From the NCBI GenBank assembly GCA_963754305.1, contig CAVWFR010000024.1, positions 1 through 64,000 of the forward strand: a stretch of 64,000 bases of DNA, in the 5' to 3' direction. Under the pieces are notes generated by a model, which made no database searches, had not been told where the DNA came from, and was given only the letters and a program-made list of their open reading frames with translations. This DNA comes from DATEDA01 sp963754305 (GTDB lineage: Bacteria; Pseudomonadota; Gammaproteobacteria; Burkholderiales; SG8-39). Below are positions 1 through 8,183 of this stretch, piece by piece (the first letter of the stretch is position 1; the number at the start of each line of letters is the position of its first letter). Both the position numbers and the translations under genes were made by a program.

Positions 1-1002
1 GCCACCGGCGAGGGGGGCGAGGAGAAACGCCCGCAGGCCGACACGATACTTCGTCGCGACCGGCGCGGCGCCCCGCACCCTGCCGACCGCCGAGCCCGAC
101 GGCGAGCGGATCCTCACCTGGGAGCAGCTCTACGACCTCGACGAGCTGCCCGAGCACCTGATCGTGGTCGGTTCCGGCGTGACGGGGGCCGAGTTCGCCA
201 GCGCCTACCTCGCGCTCGGCTCGAGGTCACGCTGGTCTCCAGCCGCGACCGGGTGCTGCCCGGCGAGGACGCCGACGCCGCCGAGGGTGCTCGAGGACGT
301 CTTCGACGCGCCGCGGCGTGCACGTGCTCGCGCAGGCCGCGCTGGAGTCGGTGACCCGCGACGGCGACGGGGTCGGGTCACGCTCACCGACGGCGTACGG
401 TCGCGGGCTCGCACTGCCTGATGGCGGTCGGCTCGGTGCCGAACACCGCCGACCTCGGGCTCGAGGACGCCGGCGTCGGCCTCGACGACGGCGGCTTCAT
501 CGCCGTCGACCGGGTGTCGCGCACGTCCGCGCGGCATCTACGCCGCGGGCGACTGCACCGGCGTGCTGATGCTCGCCTCCGTCGCCGCGATGCAGGGCCG
601 CATCGCGATGTGGCACGCGCTCGGTGACGCGGTCGCGCCGCTCGACCTGAAGACCGTCGCGTCCAACGTGTTCACCGCGCCGGAGATCGCCACCGTCGGC
701 TGGTCGCAGCGGACGTCGACGCCGGCGAGATCGCAGCCGACGGTCATGCTGCCGCTGGCCACCAACGCGCGGGCGAAGATGCAGGGCGTCCGCGACGGCT
801 TCGTGAAGCTGTTCTGCCGGCCCGGCACCGGCATCGTGGTGGGCGGCGTCGTCGTCGCGCCGCGGGCCAGCGAGCTGATCCTCCCGGTGTCGTCGCGGTC
901 GCCGAGACGCTCACCGCCGACCAGCTGGCGCACGCCTTCACCGTCTACCCGTCGCTGTCCGGGTCGATCGCCGAGGCGGCCCGGCAGCTGCACCTGGTCT
1001 GA
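1..1002 (+). pseudogene. NAD(P)H-quinone/dihydrolipoamide dehydrogenase-like flavoprotein, partial and frameshifted
   Basis: Pieces of one pyridine-nucleotide disulphide oxidoreductase can be read by hopping between frames. They include an NAD-binding stretch (LIVVGSGVTGAEFASAYLALGS) near 160-220, an FAD-binding GIYAAGDCTGV near 535-565, and a dimerisation-domain end (HAFTVYPSLSGSIAEAAR) stopping at 1002. The N-terminal FAD Rossmann part lies outside the window. The wording is closest to the LpdA/NAD(P)H-quinone dehydrogenase group common in Actinobacteria. At least four indels break it within 1 kb, at roughly 225, 310, 380 and 720-900, so as written it cannot make a protein. I infer sequencing error at a contig end rather than natural decay, because conservation is uniform between breaks. 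Confidence 0.7.
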
Positions 1003-1004
1003 TC

Positions 1005-1822
1005 TGGTGGCTCCGGACCGGGCCGGGCCGGGTTGGCAGGTCGGGCACCACCAGGTGCGGCGACGCGACGGCGTTGACGACGGCGTCGACCACGCGCACC
1101 TCGGTGCCGCACCGCAGGCACGGCCTCCGCGCCCGGCCGGCCACGTAGTGCTGCTCGCCGCGGCCGGGTGTTGCCGGTGGTGACCTGGTAGGCGCCGGGC
1201 ACCTTCGCCGACCGCCGCAGCGTCCTTGACGCCGACGCCGACCAGGGCCGGCACGTCGACCTCGCCGATCGGCGTCCACGGGCTGTGGCCGCGCAGGAAG
1301 CACAGCTCGTTGGCCCACAGGTTGCCCCAGCCGGCGACCAGCGTCTGGTCCAGGATCGCGGCGGCGAGCGGCACCGACGGGTCGGCCTCGAGCCGCCGCA
1401 CGGCCTCGGCCTCGTCCCAGTCGGCGCGCAGCGGGTCGGGGCCCGAGGTGGCCGATCACGGTCTCCTCCTCGGAGGTCCGGACCAGGTCGACGACCGGCA
1501 GCAGCACGCCGTAGGCCGTGGCGCCGGAGTCGACCCCGAGCACGACCCGGACGTCGGGCATGAGCCGTCGCGGCAGCTGCTTGCCGGGGCCGGTGACGGT
1601 CCACGAGCCGTCCATCCGCAGGTGCGTGTGGAGCGTGAGGGTCGTCCGGTGAAGCGGGTGAGCAGGTGCTTGCCGTGGGTGTCGTGGGCGAGCACGCGGT
1701 GGCCGGCGAGGTCGGCGGTGGCGTGCTGCGGGACACGGAGGTCCGAGCGCGTGACCGTGCGCCCGTCCAGGCTCCGCTCCAGCCGACGGGCGACGAGGTA
1801 CGACGCTGTCTCCCTCGGGCAC
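1005..1822 (-). pseudogene. Fpg/Nei-family DNA glycosylase (Nei2 type), frameshifted
   Basis: Base-excision repair glycosylase/AP lyase of the actinobacterial Nei2 type. The N-terminus reads VPEGDSV from a GTG at 1822; in this family Pro2 is the Schiff-base nucleophile and Glu3 follows it. Further fragments are GKHLLTRF near 1660, LTLHTHLRMDGSW near 1620, LLPVVDLVRTSEEETVIGHLG near 1480 and VAGWGNLWANELCFLRG near 1310. The C-terminus shows zinc-finger pairs CLRCG and CPTCQPG near 1110 and 1030. Several indels separate these pieces. The gene is convergent with the flavoprotein fragment. The 3' boundary is uncertain because no stop can be placed in any frame before the neighbouring gene. Confidence 0.7.
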
Positions 1823-1949
1823 GCGGCCCAGTGTCACAGGCGGTGCCGCCAGCAGCCCTGGGCCGAGTCGAAGGCGCCGCCGCTGCCGCCGGGACCGGCG
1901 GATCCTTGGTTGAGGTAGGCCTGCGCCAGGTCCTTTTTTTCTTGCACCT

Positions 1950-2345
1950 CGCCGCCTCCACCCGTCCCTCGCCAGCCTCAGCGGCCGGGGCCGATCGTCC
2001 CCCGTGGCGCCGCCGGCGAGGTGCCACGGCACCCAGCGGTCGCCGATGCGGACCAGCCGTACGAGCGGCTCGTCGCCGGCCGCCAGGGCGCGTGCGTCGG
2101 CTTGCGCACACGGGGATGCTGCGGGCGGTGCCCGCCGGCGGGGTCACTCGACGTCCGTCATCGACGGCCCGTGCTGGGGGTTGAAGAAGCAGGGCTCGCG
2201 GCGCCCGGCTACGGGCTCGCCTGCGACGACCGCGAGGACCGCGGCCCGGTGGAAGCGGGCGTCGGCGACGACCTGCTCGACGACGACCACGTCGTCGGCG
2301 GTCTCGCTGGCCGCGAAGGCTTGCTCGGCCTGGTCGTAGTTTCCA
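1950..2345 (-). pseudogene. Hypothetical actinobacterial-type protein, C-terminal part, frameshifted
   Basis: Read across frames this gives NYDQAEQAFAASETADDVV, then PCFFNPQHGPSMTDVEW, then a Pro/Val/Cys segment and RIGDRWVPWHLAGG. I recall the CFFNPQHGPS..DVEW block from actinobacterial hypothetical proteins, but I cannot name a function. The coding signal starts abruptly at about 2345, in the middle of what should be the end of the YcaO gene, and it uses a different frame. That is why I place a sequence junction there. At least two indels interrupt it, near 2145 and 2080. Confidence 0.45.
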
Positions 2346-2360
2346 GGGAACATCGTATAG
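2330..2360. other. Putative chimeric or recombination junction
   Basis: Left of about 2345 the DNA is extremely GC-rich with actinobacterial-type coding fragments. To the right GC drops visibly and the YcaO coding frame begins. The YcaO family motif runs to VPWKL and then has no family-like continuation in any frame, while a different protein starts in another frame at the same point. Whether this is an assembly join or a real recombination cannot be decided from the sequence. Confidence 0.6.
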
Positions 2361-3640
2361 ACGCCGCCCACCAAGATGCGGATACCGGTGATTAATATCC
2401 ATTGGCTGGAGGTCGGGCACAATCACCCTCACAACCTTAAAGCCGACCTCATCGATGTCGGGTGTCGTTACGTCAACGCCAACGACGTCTGCTACGAGCG
2501 GTCGGATTTCGTCCAGTGCTGTCCGCAAATCGACAACCGGATTTCCTGTCGCCATATCGCGCAATTGATCGATTTTTACTACCTCGGTCGGCTGGGTCAA
2601 GAACGCGATAGAGGAACGAAGACGCGGATCGACCGCATGAGCCAGGCCGTGCTGTGGCAGCGTCGTCACATCGCTGTAGTCAGCAGCGGGCTGATAGTCA
2701 TTATTTGCAGCGACAGATCGACCCATCCCAATTAGAGCCAGACACGCCTCTTCCAAAGCTAGTACTAGAGCGTGCCGCGGACTGAGATCAGCTCCGCTGG
2801 CGACGATGGTCCACGGCGGGCCATCGGACCTTGTCATCACGACGAGGATGACGTGGATAGGTATATCCAATGTCAAGAGCACTGCATACGAGTGGATTGC
2901 CAGTCTCTGCAACACTCGCACGAACCGACGAATAAGCGGGTCGTCTACACTCTCTAGATCAATGTGTGGACGAGGCAAACGATTCTGCCAGACGATAGTG
3001 TACGCATCCCGCTCCACGACCTCACTCAAAGCCTTTAACAGCGCGCTCGCATATGTCGGCCCGCAAGCGAGACCCGTCGAGATGAGATCCTTTAGTGGCG
3101 GCTCATTTGGAACTCGGTCGTAAGGAATGTAGACAAAACTGGCCGGTACCCAGGTGGCGCAGTCATCGAGAAGGGAATGACCCAACTTCCATCTAACGGG
3201 TGTTTGCTGAGTAAATGGAGCAAAAGGGAAATCGGGTTTGCTGTACTGGAGTGTGCTGAACAGCGCAAAGTCTTCTGGTCGTAGCGCCCTGCCAGAAATC
3301 TCCTCATACGTGCCGAAAACGAACTCGTGCTCATCATAGAACGCCGAGCAGTAGCGCTCGACCGTTTCTCCCACTGCTTTCATGGTCGCTCTATTGGGAT
3401 CGACCGACGTAGCGTTTCCGTCATTGAGGGCCGTTCGCCCCGCCAAGGGGCCGAGTTCTGCCGGGCGACTCTGCGCCCAGTAGACAGCCGGCTCCTCTGG
3501 CGTGGTCTCCATAAACAAAACCTCCGAGATCACGCCGACGCGATCGCTGACCAATCTACTGGCCCGCAGCCAGCGCCTCGCTCGAGCCCAGGCGGGGGAG
3601 ACCCGTCGAGTAAAGCGAGTGAGAGGCTAGGGTCGCTCAC
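2345..3640 (-). CDS. YcaO-domain cyclodehydratase (TOMM D protein), frameshifted at 5' end and cut at 3' end
   Basis: YcaO enzymes use ATP to activate backbone amides of a precursor peptide and cyclise Cys/Ser/Thr to azolines. The long frame from 3554 shows the family's ATP/Mg signatures. Numbered from the ATG at 3512, these are GETVERY (residues 48-54), SEVVERD (163-169) and the later LEEACLALIGMGR; the domain closes with HRYPHLGGRRLYDVPW. The natural start is probably the GTG at 3640, whose GTGA overlaps the stop of the upstream gene. It reads VSDPSLSLALLDGSPPPGL, then shifts frame to EALAAGQ, then to RLVSDRVGVISEV, implying two small indels between about 3555 and 3590. An internal ATG at 3512 has its own GGAGG. 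After VPWKL (about 2345) the sequence becomes unrelated, so the C-terminus (normally ending in a Pro-rich tail in TOMM members) is missing. Confidence 0.85.
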
Positions 3641-4716
3641 GATTTAATATCCATCGGCGCGAAGGTTTGATCCCACGCCTCCGCAAACGTCCGCCGCCGA
3701 CCACAGCTCGCACAGCGAGGAACTCTGAGTACGTCGTGCGGAATCGCGACCGGAGAAACCGCACTGAACTCGTAGAAGCGGCCGATGGTAACAGGGGGAG
3801 CGAACCCAACGAGGAGGCGCATGACCTCTAGTGCGACCTGACCGGCGACCGCTGACCAGAAAGGGGCGATGCTTCCCTCGTCGCTGCGACTGTCGAGCGT
3901 GCCGATGTGAGCCCGGTAGGCCAGATATCCGTCGAGTTCTGGCTGGTGTGTCCTTAGCCGAAGATCAAGGCACGTGTAGCACGCAGTTTGGTTCGGCACA
4001 ACCGTTGGACCAAGCTGCGCTGACGTGCCCGAGATGGACACTCGAAGCCACCTGGTCCCACTTAGGAGACACGCACGATTGACGGCATCGAAGAAAGCGA
4101 ACGCAGGGGATTCTTCGCAAGCGACGATAAGATCAAGACTCGCCAACTCACCACGGGCTTCCGTACGCCACGTCGATGGTTCACATAGCTCGGTGATACC
4201 GCCAACGCCGATCGAGCCCATCGCAGATAAAATCGCCTGCCGCAAGTCACCGGACCCAACCAGGCCGACTCGAGCCTTCGCCAACATACTCTGCGCGCTT
4301 GACGCATCTGGCACGAAATGACTAAGAAACCGAAGTTGCCTCTGCCAGCGTGCCTGCTCTTTGTCGTCGAGCGTGGTTTCCCCGATACCGGGCTGGAGCA
4401 AACCTTTCCCTTGAAGGAGTTTGAGAAGGAAAACGACGGTCGTTGGCAAGACATCAGAGTCGACTGAAGACACGATCTCGTCAACTGTATGGCGCCCGTC
4501 GAGGATTGTCTCTATCCTGCGGAAGACTTGGATCAGAAGCGGATGGGTCAGCGTGTGCGATGATTCAGCTGACCGAAGCTGGAGGCGGCTATCCCCTAGG
4601 TCGACGGCAATGAGCCACGGCGCGAGCCGAGGCCGATTGGGTAACTGCAGCCCGGCATATCGGGCTGCCGAAAGAGTAGCCTCGCGGCCCTCTTGGTTCT
4701 TGAGGAATTCGGTCAT
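3637..4716 (-). CDS. Ocin-ThiF-like / TOMM precursor leader-peptide-binding protein (F protein)
   Basis: This 359-residue protein is the expected partner of the YcaO enzyme: it binds the precursor leader and presents the core for cyclodehydration. Residues about 45-105 (from HTLTHPLLIQVFRRIE to LLQGKGLLQPG) look like a winged-helix RiPP recognition element of the PqqD-like type. Residues about 148-245 are an E1/ThiF-like Rossmann domain starting VGLVGSGDLRQAI. Two zinc-binding pairs are visible, CYTC in the middle and CASC near the C-terminus, as in other E1-like TOMM partners. Length fits the family. The stop overlaps the GTG start of the YcaO gene (GTGA), so the two are translationally coupled. 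The start follows the precursor by 20-30 bases. Base composition is much less GC-rich than the chromosome to the right, suggesting horizontal transfer. Confidence 0.85.
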   Translation of the reverse strand: MTEFLKNQEGREATLSAARYAGLQLPNRPRLAPWLIAVDLGDSRLQLRSAESSHTLTHPLLIQVFRRIETILDGRHTVDEIVSSVDSDVLPTTVVFLLKLLQGKGLLQPGIGETTLDDKEQARWQRQLRFLSHFVPDASSAQSMLAKARVGLVGSGDLRQAILSAMGSIGVGGITELCEPSTWRTEARGELASLDLIVACEESPAFAFFDAVNRACLLSGTRWLRVSISGTSAQLGPTVVPNQTACYTCLDLRLRTHQPELDGYLAYRAHIGTLDSRSDEGSIAPFWSAVAGQVALEVMRLLVGFAPPVTIGRFYEFSAVSPVAIPHDVLRVPRCASCGRRRTFAEAWDQTFAPMDIKS

Positions 4717-4736
4717 GAACTCACGCGCTATTGTTC

Positions 4737-4945
4737 CTAATTGCGACTAGCAGCAATGACACAATAAATCCTCGGGACGCGGCTTCTGGATCGCCAGTCG
4801 CGAGCCCAGACCTGCATCAGCAGGAGGATTTCCTGTGCGTCAAGTTGCTTATAATCATTTGTCAGCCGATTTGGGTCTTTGATCACGGCTGCACGATAGC
4901 TGGATCTTCAATCAACTTCTTAAGAGCCTCTTCGAATTGAGCCAT
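4737..4945 (-). CDS. Candidate RiPP (TOMM) precursor peptide, split by apparent frameshift
   Basis: A strong ribosome binding site (GAGGAGG, 4954-4960) precedes ATG at 4945. The first frame gives 20 residues, MAQFEEALKKLI then EDPAIVQP, and stops at 4883. A GTG overlapping that stop (GTGA, 4886) opens a second frame of 49 residues: VIKDPNRLTNDYK, QLDAQEILLLMQVWA, ending RSRSRVPRIYCVIAASRN at 4737. The two parts read as one helical leader (IEDPA..., IKDPNRLT..., LDAQE), so one missing base near 4886 is likely. A second missing G in the GGG of the QVW-A codons (about 4806-4809) would switch the tail to SRLAIQKPRPEDLL-CHCC with a stop at 4747. That is a Cys-rich core well suited to thiazole formation. 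Position directly ahead of the leader-binding protein and YcaO supports precursor identity. The core sequence is uncertain. Confidence 0.6.
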
Positions 4946-5206
4946 TGTCGTATCCTCCTCTTTGGTGAAACATAAGGATTCGAGACCGCTCGTGATCTTG
5001 CAGAGTGCGATTCTTCCTGCAACATCTCTGTCACTGCCGCGCCTATAGGAAAAGCAAACGCCCCATTTCGCAAGAAAGCACTCTATCTCTTAGTGAGCGA
5101 GTGGTCAATCGCGCATCTTATCCAGGAAGGGATGAGCCTGGACAGTCCCCGGATGGCGGCTGGCCGGGGCGGGTCGATCAACGACGGGATGATGATCGAC
5201 ATGAAC

Positions 5207-5384
5207 GAGTTGCTTCAGCCGCCGCAGCTCCGAAGGACCCAGGCCCGAGTACTTCTTCTTCCAGTTGTAGAACGTCCCATCCAAAATCCCCCAGCTTGCG
5301 GCAGATCTCCTCGACCGACGACCCAAGCCCCTGCTGTTTCAGCGCAAACGCTATTTGCTCTTAGGTAAACCGCGATCGCTTCAC
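5207..5384 (-). pseudogene. IS3-family transposase orfA remnant
   Basis: The frame from GTG 5384 reads VKRSRFT, then an in-frame TAA, then EQIAFALKQQGLG and EEICRKLG. After one extra G in a GGGG run it continues as ILDGTFYNWKKKYSGLGPSELRRLKQL. This is the helix-turn-helix half of an IS3-group OrfA. It is broken by a stop and a frameshift and ends abruptly at about 5207, without the leucine zipper or any orfB. It is a dead remnant and marks past mobility between the RiPP cluster and the chromosome. Confidence 0.75.
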
Positions 5385-5460
5385 GGCATGACCCCCTTCC
5401 TTGTCCTTCAATCATGCCGGATTTCTCTAAGGTCTAAACGGTCCAGGGTTTCGGGATGGA

Positions 5461-5660
5461 TCAGCTCAGCTCAGCAAACGAAAGCGCGACTGCCCCGCCA
5501 ACGATGAACTGGTCCAGCACCTTGACGTCGACCAGCGCGAGCGCGTTTGAGCGTCTCAGTCAGCACCTGATCGGCCTGCGAGGGCTCAGCGACGCCGCGC
5601 CGCTATGCGAGAAGATCACGCCTGCTGCCTTCTTCCGCAGCATCTTGCTGGCGACATGAC
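5461..5660 (-). pseudogene. RadC (JAB-domain) C-terminal fragment, frameshifted
   Basis: Reading across frames gives VIFSHSGAAS, then QADQVLTETLKR, then LALVDVKVLDQFIVGG and ALSFAELS with the stop at 5461. This matches the end of RadC-family proteins, where the JAB motif HxHPSG is followed by PSQAD...LVDV.VLDHFIVG...SFAE. The HNHPSG metal site is corrupted to HSGAAS, and at least two indels are present. RadC homologues are often cargo of integrated elements, which fits the neighbouring IS3 remnant. Confidence 0.6.
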
Positions 5661-5785
5661 AGGGATGATTAACAGCGGGTCCGCGCCGCGTTCGCGAGCA
5701 GCGTTTGTAGATTAATGACTATCCGGAGTGGCGGCTTGCGAGCCGGCATCCATTCTCAGGAAATGGCCAACATGGGAGATCAAGC

Positions 5786-8038
5786 ATGATTTCCGCTATC
5801 TCGAAGAGGAAGCCGATCGCACTCTCGGTGACCGCCGTGTCACTCCGCATGAAAGCAGTCCTTTCGGCGGTCATCGCCCTGGCAATGGGCGCTGCCGCGG
5901 CCCACTCGAATGACGAACTGAAGATCGAGGCGGTCTCAAACCGCGCGGATCTGGTTTCGGGCGGCGATGTCCTGTTGCGGGTGACCTTGCCGCGCGGCAC
6001 CAAAGGCGTCCTGTCGCTCAACGGCGCGACCATTCGCAATGCGCTGCACGCGGCGCCCGACGGGCGCGGCTATCTCGCGCTGGCGACCGGCCTCGCGCTC
6101 GGCGACAACATCGTGACGGTGTCCGCCGGCCGGCACAAGGAGCACCTGGAGGTCACCAACCATCCCATCAGCGGCCCGATCTTCTCCGGTCCGCACCTGC
6201 AACCCTGGCTCTGCACCACCGAGGCCAACGGGCTGGGTGTGCCGCTCGACGCGGACTGCAATGCCCCGACGCGCTTCGCGTTCTTCTACAAGAACACCGC
6301 AACGCCGCCAGCTTTCGTCGATTACGACCCGGCCAATCCGCCGGCCGCGTCGCTGATCGCGACGACCGTCACCGACCAGGGCCGCACCGTGCCGTACATC
6401 GTGCGGCAGGAAACCGGCACGCTCAACCGCACGATCTACCGCATCACCGTGCTCTTCGATCCGGCGCGGCCTTGGGCACCCTGGGCGCCGCAGCCGGCGT
6501 GGAACGGCAAAGTGCTGTACCTCTTCGGCGCGGGCGCGGGGCTGCAATACACGCAGGGCAACATCGCCGCCACCTTCGACGACAACGGCCTGTCGCGGGG
6601 CTTCGCGACCGCGGCGGCGGTGATGACCAATCACGGCACCAATGCAAACGCGAAGCTGAACGCCGAAGCCCTGATGATGGTGAAGGAGCGCCTCGCCGAG
6701 ACCTACGGCCCGATCCGGTACACCATCGGCTCGGGCTGCTCGGGCGGCGCGATCCAGCAGCACAGCATCGGCGACCAGTACCCGGGCCTGATCGACGGGC
6801 TCCTGCCGGTCTGCAGCTATCCCGACACATGGTCGCTCGCGGTCAACAGCCACGACTGCCACGTGCTGACGCCCTACTTCAACACCACTTCGCCGTCGCT
6901 GTGGATGAACCAGGCCGACCGCCTGGCGGTCCTCGGGCAGACCTCCGAGCAGGAGTGCCCGGGGCAGGACGGGCCGGCGGCCTTCGGTGGCCGCTGGTTC
7001 CCGGTGACCAACACGAGCTGCCTGCTGCCTCCGGAGGCGCTCTACGACCCGGTGACCAATCCGCACGGCGTGCGCTGCGGCCTCAAGGACTATCACATCA
7101 ACGAGCTCGGCGTGCGGCGGCAGGACGGCTTCACCTACCAGGTGTTCGACAGCGTCGGCGTGCAGTACGGCCTCAAGGCGCTGCAGGCGGGCCGCATCAC
7201 GCCGCAGCAGTTCGTCGACCTGAACGAGAAGATCGGCGGCCTTGACATCGACGGCAACTACCAGGCGGGGCGCACGGTCGCGGACGAGAAGGGCCTCGAG
7301 CGCATGTACCGCACCGGTCTGATCACCTATGGGCGCGAGCTCGGCAAGTACCCCATCATCGACGCGCGCACCGACGACAACCACGAGATGCACAACAACT
7401 CCGAGTGGATGTTCACGCGTTTTCGCCTCCTGCGCAGCAACGGCAACGCGGCAAACCAGGTCCACTGGTGGGAGCACAGCACCGTGATCAATCCGACGGG
7501 CAACGTGTCGCGTCCTTCGCCCGCCAACGCCCTCCGGTCGTTCGATCTCATGGACCAGTGGCTGAGCGCCATCGAGGCCGACCGGAGCTCGCTGCCGCAC
7601 GCGAAGAAGGTGACGCGAAACAAGCCGGCCGCGGCGCGCGACGCGTGCTTCGTCGGCGGCGTCGAGTACGAGTGGATCGCGGGATCCATCTGCGACCAGC
7701 TCTTCACCTACACCGGACTGATCCGCATGACCGCCGGCGGCCCGGTCACCAACGACGTCCTCAAGTGCCAACTCAAGCCGCTCAGCCGTGTCGATTACAA
7801 CGTCGTCTTCACCGACGAGCAGTGGGCGCGGCTGCAGGCTACCTTCCCTTCGGGCGTGTGCGACTACTCGAAACGCGGCGTGGGGCAGGCGAAACCACGG
7901 CCCTGGCTCACCTTCGCCGACGGCCCGGGCGGGCGGCGCCTGGGCGAGCCGCCGGTTTCGCATTCTGGCGACCGCCGCGACCATCGCCGGCACCATCACC
8001 ACGATCGGGACGACGACCGCGACGACGACGACCGCTAG
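5786..8038 (+). CDS. Secreted DUF6351-family alpha/beta-hydrolase-like protein
   Basis: Large exported protein (750 residues) resembling the DUF6351 family of tannase-like alpha/beta hydrolases; substrate unknown. An N-terminal hydrophobic stretch (residues 22-40) is a signal peptide. The ATG at 5786 has GGGAG nearby and gives a long n-region, while ATG 5849 gives a compact signal but lacks a clear Shine-Dalgarno. The nucleophile motif GSGCSGG puts the serine at about residue 319, and paired cysteines are scattered through the middle. The last 25 or so residues are an unusual His/Asp/Arg-rich tail encoded by a GAC-rich simple repeat, possibly metal-binding or a slipped-repeat extension. It stands alone, and a terminator follows. 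Confidence 0.75.
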   Translation: MISAISKRKPIALSVTAVSLRMKAVLSAVIALAMGAAAAHSNDELKIEAVSNRADLVSGGDVLLRVTLPRGTKGVLSLNGATIRNALHAAPDGRGYLALATGLALGDNIVTVSAGRHKEHLEVTNHPISGPIFSGPHLQPWLCTTEANGLGVPLDADCNAPTRFAFFYKNTATPPAFVDYDPANPPAASLIATTVTDQGRTVPYIVRQETGTLNRTIYRITVLFDPARPWAPWAPQPAWNGKVLYLFGAGAGLQYTQGNIAATFDDNGLSRGFATAAAVMTNHGTNANAKLNAEALMMVKERLAETYGPIRYTIGSGCSGGAIQQHSIGDQYPGLIDGLLPVCSYPDTWSLAVNSHDCHVLTPYFNTTSPSLWMNQADRLAVLGQTSEQECPGQDGPAAFGGRWFPVTNTSCLLPPEALYDPVTNPHGVRCGLKDYHINELGVRRQDGFTYQVFDSVGVQYGLKALQAGRITPQQFVDLNEKIGGLDIDGNYQAGRTVADEKGLERMYRTGLITYGRELGKYPIIDARTDDNHEMHNNSEWMFTRFRLLRSNGNAANQVHWWEHSTVINPTGNVSRPSPANALRSFDLMDQWLSAIEADRSSLPHAKKVTRNKPAAARDACFVGGVEYEWIAGSICDQLFTYTGLIRMTAGGPVTNDVLKCQLKPLSRVDYNVVFTDEQWARLQATFPSGVCDYSKRGVGQAKPRPWLTFADGPGGRRLGEPPVSHSGDRRDHRRHHHHDRDDDRDDDDR

Positions 8039-8084
8039 CCGCCGCCCAATTACTGACCTAAAAAAGCCGTCCAGAACCACCCTC

Positions 8085-8113
8085 AAACCCGCGTCACAGC
8101 GGGTTTTTTCTTT
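8085..8113 (+). terminator. Rho-independent terminator after the DUF6351 gene
   Basis: An AAACCCGC stem pairs with GCGGGTTT across a 6-base loop (GTCACA) and runs straight into TTTTTTCTTTT. It lies about 45 bases after the stop at 8038. Confidence 0.8.
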
Positions 8114-8162
8114 TGGTGCGCCCGGCGGCGCACCAAAAGAAAAGGCGGGGACTTGCCCCGCC
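8106..8162 (-). terminator. Terminator for the small minus-strand gene, plus long inverted repeat
   Basis: On the minus strand GGCGGGG pairs with CCCCGCC (8144-8162, 5-base loop) and is followed by TTTTCTTTT, a terminator for the gene ending at 8184. The T tract is itself one arm of a 15-base perfect inverted repeat (8106-8120 with 8129-8143). Converging transcripts from both sides therefore meet stacked hairpins. Confidence 0.75.
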
Positions 8163-8183
8163 TTCCCTCAGCTAAACGGACGA

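Noticed and set aside
1..2345. Evidence that the host is an actinobacterium
   Set aside because: Only this broken end segment looks actinobacterial; more than 58 kb to the right is consistently betaproteobacterial in gene content.
4731..4940. Plus-strand 69-residue ORF across the RiPP precursor locus
   Set aside because: It is antisense to the precursor, lacks a ribosome binding site, and starts with a TTG; the minus-strand reading has the RBS and the operon context.
5936..8086. Long minus-strand ORF opposite the DUF6351 gene
   Set aside because: Arg/Val/Asp-rich shadow of a high-GC gene without any family resemblance; the plus strand has a signal peptide and catalytic motif.
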